Source of the DNA: Clostridia bacterium
GTDB lineage: Bacteria > Bacillota > Clostridia > Oscillospirales > CAG-272
DNA: 50,436 nucleotides
Direction: 5' to 3'
Assembly: GCA_017444735.1 (NCBI GenBank)
Contig: JAFSWB010000016.1
Coordinates: 1 to 50,436 of the forward strand
Numbering within the stretch: the stretch's first letter is position 1; the number at the start of each line of letters is the position of its first letter. The position numbers and the translations under genes were made by a program. Under the pieces are notes generated by a model, which saw only the letters and a list, made by a program, of their open reading frames with translations, made no database searches and was not told where the DNA came from. This document shows, piece after piece, positions 27,348 through 35,953 of the stretch.

Positions 27348-29588
27348 ATGAAGAAAAAGAAAAAAACGGAAATCAGGACCGCGCGGGATCTTCTCGCGTC
27401 CGTCCCGGAATCGTCCTACAGCGGCGTATTCATAAGCGCGTTCGTATATGATCTCGATCTCGACGGCGGAGTGACCGACGGGATCGCGGTCGTGACGGAG
27501 GACGGGATCTTCGCTTACGAGCGCGGGTCTTTTGTCCGCTCCGTTCTCTTTTCGGACGCCGCGGAGCTTGAGTTTATGACTCTCGTCGGCGCTTGTGAGA
27601 TCGTCGCCTCGACCGACGGCGGTCCCGTGATCGTCTGCCGGGGGACGCTCAGATGCTCTGACGTTATGGCGAAGAACGTGCGCCGGATCGTTCGCTTCCG
27701 CGAAACGGGGAAATACCCGACCGACGGGGAACTCGGGGCGGACCGCGTCTGCCCGAAGTGCGGCAGACGTCTGCGCCCCGGGATGAATACGTGCGTGAAC
27801 TGCGCCGACAAGGGCTCCGTTCTGAAAAGGACGCTCGGCATGGCGCGTCCGTACCGGAAATACATCGTTTTATCCGTTCTTCTGTTCTTCGCGGGATTCG
27901 CGGTCAATCTGCTCGGCCCGTACGTCAACCGTCTGCTCGTCGATGGGTATATCGACAGCGAGACGGCGAAGGCGGCGGTCGCCGGCGGGGAAGGGGGTGC
28001 CGTTTTTCGCGGCTTCGCCCTGACGATCTGCCTTATGGCGGGGCTCGGTCTCTCCGGGTACGTGATGAATTCCCTCCGCAATCTCTCCGTTATGGAGGCG
28101 GGCGTCCGTCTCGTCGTCGATCTCCGGCGGACGGTCTTCGACAAGATAGAAAAGATGTCGGTGAGCACTCTTTCGCGCCGGTCGTCCGGCGAGCTTATGA
28201 GAACGGTAACGTGGGATACGTCGATGATCGAGAGGTTCATCACCGTCGACGCCCCGAACCTGATACAGCAGTCGTTTCTGATGATCGCCGTCTTCGCGAT
28301 CCTCATGATCAAGGATCCGGTCCTCGCTCTCATAATCGTCGTGCCGATCCCCGCGTGTCTCCTCGTCGGGGTCCGCGTCAGCGGTATGTTCAGGCGGATG
28401 TACCACAGACAGTGGCACGCGAGCTCGGAGTCCGGGACGGTCCTCCACGATATCTTCTCCGGCATCCGCGTCGTAAAGGCGTACAGGACGGAGAAAAGGG
28501 AGGAGGAACGCTACGACGGGGCGACGAGGAAAGAGCGCGATATCGAACTGAAAAACGAGACGGTCTTCAATCTGTTCGACCCGATCTTTTCGTTCATCCT
28601 CAGTCTCGGGACGCTTTTGCTCCTCCTCTACACCGGAGGCAGGATACTGAAGGGAGAAATGACGCTCGGCGAGGCGATGATGTACTCGTCGTACGCGGGG
28701 CTTCTGTACGGATCGCTCGGGTGGATGACCCGCCTTCCGAGAATGATGTCGAGAACGATGACGTCGCTCGTCAAGATCTTCGATATCATCGACGGCGGCG
28801 AGGACGTCGCCGATTCAGATGATCCGAACGACGGCGTGATCCGCGGAGAGGTCGAGTTCGACCGCGTATCGTTCGGGTACGAGGACGGCGGCGACGTGCT
28901 GAAAAACCTCTCTCTGAAAGTCGCTCCCGGCGAGACGGTCGGCATCGTCGGCAGATCGGGAGCCGGAAAGTCGACGATGATCAACCTCCTTATGCGCCTT
29001 TACGATCCGGGAAGCGGGTCGATAAGGATCGACGGGGTCGATCTGCGCGATATGACGCAGCATTCGCTCCGCTCGCAGATGGGCGTCGTCCTTCAGGAGA
29101 CCTTCCTGTTCCGCGGAACGGTATTCGACAACATATCATACGCCGTTCCGGGCGCCTCGCGCGAGGCGGTCATAACGGCGGCGAAGGCGGCGGGAGCGCA
29201 CAAGTTCATCGTCCGTCTGCCGGACGGGTACGACACGGTGATCGGCGAGAAGGGCCACACGCTCTCCGGCGGCGAGCGCCAGCGCATCGCGATAGCGCGC
29301 GCTCTCCTGCACGATCCGAAGATAATCATTCTCGACGAGGCGACCTCGTCGCTCGACACGGAGACGGAGCACGACATCCAGGAGACGCTCGCGCGGCTCA
29401 CCGAGGGGCGGACGACGTTCGCGATAGCCCACCGCCTCTCGACTCTGAGAGGGGCGACGTACCTGATCGTTCTCGACAAAGGACGTCTCGTCGAGCAGGG
29501 AACACACGACGAGCTGATGCGCCTCGGCGGGATCTATTACGGCCTCGTGATGGCGCAAAGACAAATGTCTAAAATGAAGAAGGAATAA
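27348..29588 (+). CDS. ABC exporter half-transporter with N-terminal zinc ribbon (subunit 2)
   Basis: The protein has 746 residues with the same plan as subunit 1: an N-terminal domain of about 130 residues, a zinc ribbon CPKCGRRLRPGMNTCVNC (~135-152), a six-helix membrane domain, and an ATPase with Walker A GRSGAGKST (~534), LSGGERQR and IIILDEATSSLD. The first gene has ATAAMD at the D-loop where this one has ATSSLD, so the two sites may not be equal. It starts four bases after the DUF1854 stop with a weak ribosome site (AGGGAA), consistent with coupled translation. Confidence 0.9.
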   Translation: MKKKKKTEIRTARDLLASVPESSYSGVFISAFVYDLDLDGGVTDGIAVVTEDGIFAYERGSFVRSVLFSDAAELEFMTLVGACEIVASTDGGPVIVCRGTLRCSDVMAKNVRRIVRFRETGKYPTDGELGADRVCPKCGRRLRPGMNTCVNCADKGSVLKRTLGMARPYRKYIVLSVLLFFAGFAVNLLGPYVNRLLVDGYIDSETAKAAVAGGEGGAVFRGFALTICLMAGLGLSGYVMNSLRNLSVMEAGVRLVVDLRRTVFDKIEKMSVSTLSRRSSGELMRTVTWDTSMIERFITVDAPNLIQQSFLMIAVFAILMIKDPVLALIIVVPIPACLLVGVRVSGMFRRMYHRQWHASSESGTVLHDIFSGIRVVKAYRTEKREEERYDGATRKERDIELKNETVFNLFDPIFSFILSLGTLLLLLYTGGRILKGEMTLGEAMMYSSYAGLLYGSLGWMTRLPRMMSRTMTSLVKIFDIIDGGEDVADSDDPNDGVIRGEVEFDRVSFGYEDGGDVLKNLSLKVAPGETVGIVGRSGAGKSTMINLLMRLYDPGSGSIRIDGVDLRDMTQHSLRSQMGVVLQETFLFRGTVFDNISYAVPGASREAVITAAKAAGAHKFIVRLPDGYDTVIGEKGHTLSGGERQRIAIARALLHDPKIIILDEATSSLDTETEHDIQETLARLTEGRTTFAIAHRLSTLRGATYLIVLDKGRLVEQGTHDELMRLGGIYYGLVMAQRQMSKMKKE

Positions 29589-29591
29589 GAG

Positions 29592-29618
29592 AGCGCGGAC
29601 CCCGCCGGGGTCCGCGCT
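29592..29618. terminator. Bidirectional hairpin between convergent genes
   Basis: A 12-bp GC-rich stem (29592-29603 with 29607-29618) and a 3-base loop sit between the ABC operon and the EF-Tu-like SLH gene. There is no good T run on either side, so termination may be weak. Confidence 0.6.
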
Positions 29619-29636
29619 TCCGTGTTATTCAGGATA

Positions 29637-31772
29637 TCAGAGGAAGAAGCATCTGTAGAGGAAAGCGACGATCTGCGCTCTCGTGCAGGTGTCGTCCGGC
29701 GAGAACTCCGTTTCGGTCGTGCCCTTCGTGACGCCGTTGTCCGCCGCCCAAAGGACAGCCTTATAGAAATAATCGCTTTCCGTGACGTCGGTGAAGTGCG
29801 ACGCGGGGCTGATCGGCTCCGCCTCGCCGCGGAGACGCCACAGGAACGTCGTTATCTGCGCTCTCGTGCACGTTTCGTCCGGCGAGAACGCCGTCGGAGA
29901 CGTACCCTTCGTTATTCCTTTTCCGACCGCCCACAGGACGGCTTTGTAGAAGTAATCGTCGCCGTTGACGTCGGAGAACGGATTGTCCGCGGCGTAGGGC
30001 TCCGGGCATCCGGCGGCGCGCCACAGGAACGTGACCGCCTGCGCCCTCGTGCATCCGTCGTCCGGCGAGAACGTCGTCGGGGACGTGCCCTTCGTTATAT
30101 CGAAGACGATCGCCCAGTCGATCGGGTCGTGCGCCCAGTTATCCTTCGGCGGCATATCGGTAAAGTTTTTGCCGGGACAGCCGTCCGCTCCGTCGCAGGG
30201 GAGACGGTCGTCGAAGTATACCTTCACGTCGTCGATGAAGAGAGCGTTCTTCCCGAAGCCGATGTGGCGGAAAGCCACGTTTACCGCCTGATCCCGGAAC
30301 GCGCTCAGGTCGACGACGTACGTGACGTAACCGTGATCGGAAACGTCGCCGTAGACCGGAGTCGCCTTCATGACCTCGATCCGAGCCGGATCGTCGACGG
30401 AACGGACGTATACCGCCACCGTCTCGGCATAGTTGTTATCGTAATCCCACGAGGCGGCGCGGAAGGACAGGCGCACCCTGCCGTTCGGAAGAAGGAGATC
30501 CGGCGAGTACGTCCAGTTTTCGGGGGTGAGAGCGACGTTTTTTTCACTGTCGTACGAGCGCGACATGATCGCGCCGTCGATCCCGTAATTATACCCGATG
30601 AGAGAGGAGTCGGGATCGTCGAACCAGTGGTGCCATCCGGACCCGTCTTCGTCCTCGTCCTCACACGTCCAGCCGTCAAACTGCGTTTTCTCGTTGAAGT
30701 CGAACCAATATACGAGGTTTCCGAGCGATTCGAGGTTTTCAAAGCTCTCGGTCGCGGTCTCGAGGCGGAAATGACCCTCGACGAGATACGGGGTCAGCAG
30801 GCTCGCGCCGCTGATCCTGTTCCCGGAGCCGTTTATCATATGGTCGCAGCCGCGGAAGAAGAAATAACCGTCGTTCGCCCTGTAGTTGATCATACAGAAG
30901 TAAACGTCGCCCGCTCTGAACGTGTCGTTCTCCTCCATAAAAAGACCGGTCGTGTGATCGTACCAGCCGAGAGCGACGGAGAATTCCTTTTCTCCTCCGG
31001 CGCCGTCCTCGACCTCGGGGGAGGCGACCTCCGCGGGAGTCCTGCCGCCCGTCGGACGGCCGATCCCGTTGACGCGGGTGTTGAATATCGGCTTGCCGAT
31101 ACACGTGACGGTGAAGGTCCCGATCGTCAGACCGGAGTTCCTGACCGAGATCGTCTGACCGACGTACCACGTCACCGGGTGCGCGGTCGAAACGATCACG
31201 CCTTCCGCGGTCTCGCCCTTGTCGACGGTCCATTTATCGGGAATGGCGCTGATCTGCGCGTTGACGTCTCCCGCCCAGAAGAAATTTCTCGTTCCGGCGG
31301 TCGGTACGCTGTAGTACGAGCTGTCGACGCCGTCGACCGTTAGCGTTCCCTCGAACGCGTACGAGGTCGTGACGAGCGGACTGTTCTTCGATACGACCGC
31401 GTCTCCGATATGGACGTCCGAGACGGAGATCCCGGAGAGCTCGAGACCGACGGCGCTGCCGGCGGACGCTTCGTCGACGCCGTGGTTGGACATCACGATC
31501 CTTACGACCGTGGCGTCCGCGGGACGGACCTCCTTTGTCGAGTCGTCCCACGTGCGGAGCTCGACCGCGTCTCCGACTTTAACCGTTCCCTTGACGATGC
31601 TTCCGGACACGACGGTGTTTCCCGACAACGCGAATCTGTCCTCGGCGTAAAGGAGGAATCCCTCGTCTTCATCCGGTCCGTCTCCGCCCGCGAAGGCGGT
31701 GAACGTCATCGCTGACGCGAGCGTCGCGAGCGCCAGCAGGGCGCACAGGAGCTTTGTGATCTTTTGTTTCAT
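29637..31772 (-). CDS. Secreted SLH protein with EF-Tu domain II/III-like module
   Basis: The protein has 711 residues with a signal peptide (ITKLLCALLALATLASAMTF). Residues ~38-128 follow EF-Tu domain II: FLLYAEDRFALSGNTVVSG, KGTVKVGDAVEL, then DEASAGSAVGLELSGI. Residues ~138-226 follow EF-Tu domain III: FFWAGDVNAQIS, IVSTAHPVTWYVGQTISVRN, GLTIGTFTVTCIG. There is no GTPase domain; the export signal stands in its place. A strand-rich linker (~235-345) follows, then a choice-of-anchor/jelly-roll domain (~355-520, ending FIDDVKVYF), then three SLH domains (~536-711). ATG 31772 has AAGGAG. The gene is 43 bases behind the FAD oxidoreductase. It may be an adhesin or sugar-binding scaffold; domain identities are from motif reading. 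Confidence 0.85.
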   Translation of the reverse strand: MKQKITKLLCALLALATLASAMTFTAFAGGDGPDEDEGFLLYAEDRFALSGNTVVSGSIVKGTVKVGDAVELRTWDDSTKEVRPADATVVRIVMSNHGVDEASAGSAVGLELSGISVSDVHIGDAVVSKNSPLVTTSYAFEGTLTVDGVDSSYYSVPTAGTRNFFWAGDVNAQISAIPDKWTVDKGETAEGVIVSTAHPVTWYVGQTISVRNSGLTIGTFTVTCIGKPIFNTRVNGIGRPTGGRTPAEVASPEVEDGAGGEKEFSVALGWYDHTTGLFMEENDTFRAGDVYFCMINYRANDGYFFFRGCDHMINGSGNRISGASLLTPYLVEGHFRLETATESFENLESLGNLVYWFDFNEKTQFDGWTCEDEDEDGSGWHHWFDDPDSSLIGYNYGIDGAIMSRSYDSEKNVALTPENWTYSPDLLLPNGRVRLSFRAASWDYDNNYAETVAVYVRSVDDPARIEVMKATPVYGDVSDHGYVTYVVDLSAFRDQAVNVAFRHIGFGKNALFIDDVKVYFDDRLPCDGADGCPGKNFTDMPPKDNWAHDPIDWAIVFDITKGTSPTTFSPDDGCTRAQAVTFLWRAAGCPEPYAADNPFSDVNGDDYFYKAVLWAVGKGITKGTSPTAFSPDETCTRAQITTFLWRLRGEAEPISPASHFTDVTESDYFYKAVLWAADNGVTKGTTETEFSPDDTCTRAQIVAFLYRCFFL

Positions 31773-31815
31773 TCCTTTTCTCCTTGTCTTTTATTTATAT
31801 ACGGTATTATTCGAT

Positions 31816-33711
31816 TTACGGATCGAGATTGCCGTTCTCGCGGTACCGACGCCAGACGTTCTCAAAGAATCCGTCCTCCGGCGGTATCGGGCGTACGGGC
31901 CGCCACGACGCGGAAAACCGCTCCCCGTCGAAGACGACCTCCTGTACCGAGCCCCTCGCCGAGACGTCCTCCTTCCTCATGCGAAAGATCTCCTCCCGGC
32001 ATCCGGGGAGGACGCCGCCCTCGTCGGTATAGAGCGCGGAGCCGCGCGACGCGCCGATCTTCCCGGCGTAGTCGATCATGGCGTACAGGACCGCGCGCCC
32101 GGTCACGAGCGTGTCGTAAACGCGGGAGAAATCGCTTATTCCTCCGCTTCCCGCGAACGGCGCGGAGGCGATTTTTCCGAGGTCCTCCTCCGTCGCGCGG
32201 AGCGCTTCTTTCATTTTGGCGAGATTTCTTATCGCTCCCGCCGAATCGCTCATCCTTCTTCTCGCCGCCGCGATCACGCGGTCGGCGTCGACGGGATCGC
32301 CGACGCGGTCAGGGAGCGAGAGAAACGGCGCGGCGGTATTTTCGGCGGCTGCATAAAACGCTTCGTCGGAGCACGGCGCGGAGCCGCGCCCCGCGATATA
32401 TTCGGCCGCTCTGATCGCTCCGACCTGTCCCGAGTTGAGGGCGGACCCGCCGGGGCGTCTCACGCCGTGCGTCCCCGCGCACTCGCCGACGGCGAAGAGG
32501 CCGGGGACCGACGTCCGCCACCGTCCGTCGACGGCGACGCCGCCGTTGTGATGCTGCGCGCAGAGCGCGATCCGGAGCGGTTCGCGCCCGAGGTCGACGC
32601 CGCGGCTCATATACAGCTCCACGGCGGGACGGTTCATCTTTTCGAGCCGTTCGATCGGCGTGCCGAACGCCGCTCCCGCCGCCCTGATGTAGTCGCCCGC
32701 TTCCGGCGGAAGGCGGTCGAAGTCGGGTTTTTCGATGCCGAACGGGTTTTTGCGGTAGTCGAGGAAAACGCGCCTCCCGCGGAGCGCCGTCTCGCGGTAG
32801 ACGAGAAGGTCGACCGCGGACGATCCGTCGGCGCGGTCGGTGTCGAACGGCCACTGATAGCCCTTCAGAAAGAGCGTTCCCATCGCCTCGTACGGGTCGG
32901 GTGAAAGCTCGGAGAGGAACTCGCGCTCCTCTCCGTCGTCGCCGACGGAGAAGACGCGGGGGATGACCTGCATATAAGTTCCCGACACGTTCCAGCGCGG
33001 GCGGAGCGAGGCGAGACCGAACTGCCATTCGGTCAGATTCTGCATTTTCGCCCCCGCGAGGATCGCGAGGGAAGAGCATCCGGTGTGACATTCGGGATAG
33101 ACGGAATCGGCGTATATCCCGGCGGGTCCGCCCGTCGCGAGCACCGTGTCCGGCGCGCGGAAAGCGCACAGACCGCCGGAGCCGACGTCGAGAGCGAGGA
33201 CGCCGACGGCGGCGCCGCCCGATCTTATGACCGAGAGAGCGCGGTATCCGTCGAAGATCTCGACGCCGAGCTCGCGGGCGCGCCGTTCGAGCGCCTCGGT
33301 CATGAATTTCGACGTGAGCGGTCCCGCGCTCGTGGCGCGGGCGCGGGGGTCGTGGTCGGTTTTGTACCCGACGTATTCCCCGTATCCGTTCGCAGGGAAC
33401 GGGACTCCGAGGGACGACAGATTCATGAACGCCCTGACGGAGAGCGCCGCCTCGGAGAGAGCGCAGTCGCCGTCGACCGCTCCTCCGGCGAAAAGATCCG
33501 CCGCCATGTCCCGCGGGCTGTCGGGCTCCGATCCCGCAAGGCTCATTTTATAGTACGTCTGCTTGTCCGATCCCGTGTTGCGGGACGTGCCGAGCGCCAT
33601 CCCCTCCGTCAGAAGGGCGACGCGGACTCCCGCCCGCTTCAGCTCGCACGCCGCCGCCAGTCCGGCGCACCCGGAGCCGACGACGACCGCGCCGTACGAA
33701 TAGAATTCCAT
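31816..33711 (-). CDS. FAD-dependent oxidoreductase, fumarate reductase/aspartate oxidase-like
   Basis: The flavoprotein has 631 residues. An N-terminal Rossmann motif AVVVGSGCAGLAAACELKRA is followed by the TSRNTGSDKQTYYK segment, FRAPDTVLATGGPAGIY, then HHNGGV and VPGLFAVGECAGTHGVRRPG near the C-terminal part. This is the succinate dehydrogenase/fumarate reductase flavoprotein fold, with no Fe-S partner beside it and no signal peptide. It forms an operon with the SDR and OYE-type genes: it starts one base after the SDR stop, with GGAGA six bases ahead. Such enzymes reduce or oxidise C=C bonds in organic acids, steroids and the like. The substrate is unknown. Confidence 0.8.
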   Translation of the reverse strand: MEFYSYGAVVVGSGCAGLAAACELKRAGVRVALLTEGMALGTSRNTGSDKQTYYKMSLAGSEPDSPRDMAADLFAGGAVDGDCALSEAALSVRAFMNLSSLGVPFPANGYGEYVGYKTDHDPRARATSAGPLTSKFMTEALERRARELGVEIFDGYRALSVIRSGGAAVGVLALDVGSGGLCAFRAPDTVLATGGPAGIYADSVYPECHTGCSSLAILAGAKMQNLTEWQFGLASLRPRWNVSGTYMQVIPRVFSVGDDGEEREFLSELSPDPYEAMGTLFLKGYQWPFDTDRADGSSAVDLLVYRETALRGRRVFLDYRKNPFGIEKPDFDRLPPEAGDYIRAAGAAFGTPIERLEKMNRPAVELYMSRGVDLGREPLRIALCAQHHNGGVAVDGRWRTSVPGLFAVGECAGTHGVRRPGGSALNSGQVGAIRAAEYIAGRGSAPCSDEAFYAAAENTAAPFLSLPDRVGDPVDADRVIAAARRRMSDSAGAIRNLAKMKEALRATEEDLGKIASAPFAGSGGISDFSRVYDTLVTGRAVLYAMIDYAGKIGASRGSALYTDEGGVLPGCREEIFRMRKEDVSARGSVQEVVFDGERFSASWRPVRPIPPEDGFFENVWRRYRENGNLDP

Positions 33712-33712
33712 T

Positions 33713-34438
33713 TCACAGTCTCCTGATATGGAATCCGCCGTCGACGTCGACGGACTGCCCCGTCACGTAGGGGAGAGACCCGTCGGCGAGGGCGAGCATC
33801 GCCGCCGCCACGTCCTCCGGCTTGCCCCATCTTCTGACGGGGAGAAGGCCGCCGTCGATCAGGCGGTCGTATTTTTCCTTTACGGTCTCCGTCATCCCGG
33901 TCATTATGATCCCGGGACGGACCTCGTTGACGGCGATCCCGTATTCGGCGAGACGGTCTGCGAAGAGCGCCGTTATCATCGACACTCCCGCTTTCGACAC
34001 GCAGTATTCGCCGCGGGACGTGCTGCTCGTGTACGCCGACATCGAGGACACGTTGACGATGGCGTCGCCGCAGTGCGATCTTATCATCTCGTTGGCGACC
34101 GCCTGCGTGAGGAAGAACGTGCCCTTCGTGTTGACGCCGAGGACGAAATCGTAGCTCTCCTCTGTCATTTCGAGAATGTCGCGGCGCACGCGCGGCGCGA
34201 CTCCGGCGACGTTCAGAAGGACGTCGACCTTTCCGTGGATCCTGATCGTCTCCGAGAGGAAGAGATCTCTGTCGCGGGCGGACGACAGATCGCCGCGTAC
34301 GAACGTGAAATCGCTCTCCGGCGCGATTTTCGGCTCCGCCACGTCCATTCCGACGACGGCGTACCCGTTTTTGACGAACAGCTCCGCGCACGCGCCGCCG
34401 ATCCCTCCCGCGACTCCGGTTATCATTGCAATTTTCAT
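33713..34438 (-). CDS. Short-chain dehydrogenase/reductase (FabG/BaiA-like)
   Basis: The protein has 241 residues of the classical SDR type: nucleotide motif TGVAGGIGGACAE, DVLLNVAGVAPR (NAG-type motif), catalytic Ser in VNVSSMSAYTSST, YxxxK as YCVSK, and C-terminal GQSVDVDGGF. An Asp at the end of the second strand (VGMDVAEP) suggests NAD rather than NADP. I start it at ATG 34438; the open frame upstream is not real. The start overlaps the stop of the OYE-type gene (ATGA). It would oxidise or reduce a hydroxyl/keto group on the same substrate handled by its neighbours. Confidence 0.88.
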   Translation of the reverse strand: MKIAMITGVAGGIGGACAELFVKNGYAVVGMDVAEPKIAPESDFTFVRGDLSSARDRDLFLSETIRIHGKVDVLLNVAGVAPRVRRDILEMTEESYDFVLGVNTKGTFFLTQAVANEMIRSHCGDAIVNVSSMSAYTSSTSRGEYCVSKAGVSMITALFADRLAEYGIAVNEVRPGIIMTGMTETVKEKYDRLIDGGLLPVRRWGKPEDVAAAMLALADGSLPYVTGQSVDVDGGFHIRRL

Positions 34439-35745
34439 TTTTGTCCGTCCTTTCCGCACAGTTTTTTGTATATGGGAAGATAGACCCCGGCGTCGCGGAC
34501 GACGCATCCGGGCGTCCCTCCCGGTTTTCTCATTATTTCGGTGCATTTCGAACAGCAGAGACAGATCTTCGCGGGATCGGCCCCCCGTCCCGACGCGATA
34601 TCGCGGGCGATATCGGGATACGCGATCGCCTCCCGCCCGAATCCGGCGAAGTCGAACGCTCCCGCCCCGATATACGCCGCCGCGACGCCCGGAGCCGCCG
34701 CGCCGAGGAAGGAGAGACCGGAGGCGACGACCTTCAGGGCGGGGACCGCTTTTTTTATCTCCGCGGCGCCGCCGAGGATGCGGCGGACGCCGTCGATCGG
34801 GGCCTCCGGGGGGTCGTACGATCCGCTCGCGAACGGTCTGTTCACGTGCGGGTTGAAATACGGGTTTCCCATCGTGACGTTGACGATATCCGCGCCCGCG
34901 CCGGAAAGGAGCGAGCAAAGGCGGGCGGGCTCGTCAAAGTCCGGTTCTCCGTCTTTTCCGACGCCGAATCCGTCAGGTATCTCGCGCCCGTCATAGACGT
35001 TGAGGCGCGAGGCGACGGCAAATCTGCCGGAGCATACCGCGCGGATGCCGCGGACGGCGTCGAGCAGAAGACGCGTCCTGTTTTCAAACGGTCCGCCGTA
35101 CCTGCCAGGCCGGTCGCGCGCGGCGAGAAGATCGGAGAGGAGATACCCGTGACAGCTTTTGACGTCGACTCCGTCGAATCCCGCCCGCTCGGCGAGAGCG
35201 GCCGAGGCGACGAGCGCCTCTCCGACCCGGTCGAGGTATTCGTCGGTCACGACGGTCGGCTCTCCCGCCGCCTCGAGGACGGGAGCGCGGCGGGCGGCGA
35301 GCGGTTCCGGCGTCCCGCGCGGCTTTGAGTATCTTCCGGAGTGGGTCGCCTGCATTATGACGAGCGGCTCCCTGTTTCCGGACTTCACCGCCGTCTCCTT
35401 TATTTCCCCGACGAGGCGGGAGAAGCGGCCGATATTTTTTTCGGTCAACGAAAGCTGACGCGGATTCGCGCGCCCCTCGGGCATGACGGCGACCGCCTCG
35501 AACCAGACGATCCCGGGGCCGCCGGCGGCGAAACGCGAATAACGGCGGACGGTGAGCTCGCCGGGAGAGCCGTCGGGATCCCCGTCGCACCCCTCCATCG
35601 GCTGATAGACGATGCGCGACGGCGCGGCGATCCCGCCTGCCGCGACGCTTTCGAGAAGCGGCGCCGTATCCCGGGAGAACGGAAGTCCGGACGCGCTGCC
35701 GAATTCCTCCGCGGAACGACAAACGGCGTTTTTTCCGTTTTTCAT
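34435..35745 (-). CDS. NADH:flavin oxidoreductase, OYE family with Fe-S site
   Basis: This TIM-barrel enzyme has 436 residues. Motifs are RIVYQPMEGCDGD, MQATHSGRYSKPRG (substrate His region), GFDGVDVKSCHGYLLSDLLA, PFENRTRLLLDAVRGIR, and near the C-terminus CLCCSKCTEIMRKPGGTPGC, a CxxCxxC-x12-C site like the 4Fe-4S site of 2,4-dienoyl-CoA reductase and BaiCD. It stops after this site and lacks the C-terminal FAD/NADH half of those enzymes; the separate flavoprotein downstream might play that part. ATG 35745 fits a -10 at 35781-35786; the TTG at 35772 would be leaderless. First gene of the operon. Confidence 0.85.
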   Translation of the reverse strand: MKNGKNAVCRSAEEFGSASGLPFSRDTAPLLESVAAGGIAAPSRIVYQPMEGCDGDPDGSPGELTVRRYSRFAAGGPGIVWFEAVAVMPEGRANPRQLSLTEKNIGRFSRLVGEIKETAVKSGNREPLVIMQATHSGRYSKPRGTPEPLAARRAPVLEAAGEPTVVTDEYLDRVGEALVASAALAERAGFDGVDVKSCHGYLLSDLLAARDRPGRYGGPFENRTRLLLDAVRGIRAVCSGRFAVASRLNVYDGREIPDGFGVGKDGEPDFDEPARLCSLLSGAGADIVNVTMGNPYFNPHVNRPFASGSYDPPEAPIDGVRRILGGAAEIKKAVPALKVVASGLSFLGAAAPGVAAAYIGAGAFDFAGFGREAIAYPDIARDIASGRGADPAKICLCCSKCTEIMRKPGGTPGCVVRDAGVYLPIYKKLCGKDGQK

Positions 35746-35780
35746 ATGGCGGATGTAACCTCTTTTTATCAAAATACGGT

Positions 35781-35786
35781 ATTATA
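35781..35786 (-). promoter_or_regulatory. -10 box of the OYE operon
   Basis: TATAAT on the minus strand, with only a poor TAAGAT at the -35 distance (35804-35809). It may need an activator. Confidence 0.45.
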
Positions 35787-35841
35787 TGTGAAGTACCATC
35801 TAAATCTTACCTTTCCGCCGTCAATTTGTCAAGTGCGCCGC

Positions 35842-35870
35842 TTGACAAAAAGACTCGTTTGTGGTATAAG
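35842..35870 (+). promoter_or_regulatory. Promoter of secreted paralogue A
   Basis: TTGACA (35842-35847), 17 bases ending TTTGTGG, TATAAG (35865-35870). The leader of about 75 bases carries a small GCGCG hairpin near 35891-35908 and an AGGAGG site. Confidence 0.85.
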
Positions 35871-35953
35871 ATTAGGTGAAAAGGGGTCGGGCGCGGAAAT
35901 TTCGCGCGATCCCCGCGAAAAACGCTTTATTTTTATTTTTCGAGGAGGAAAAA

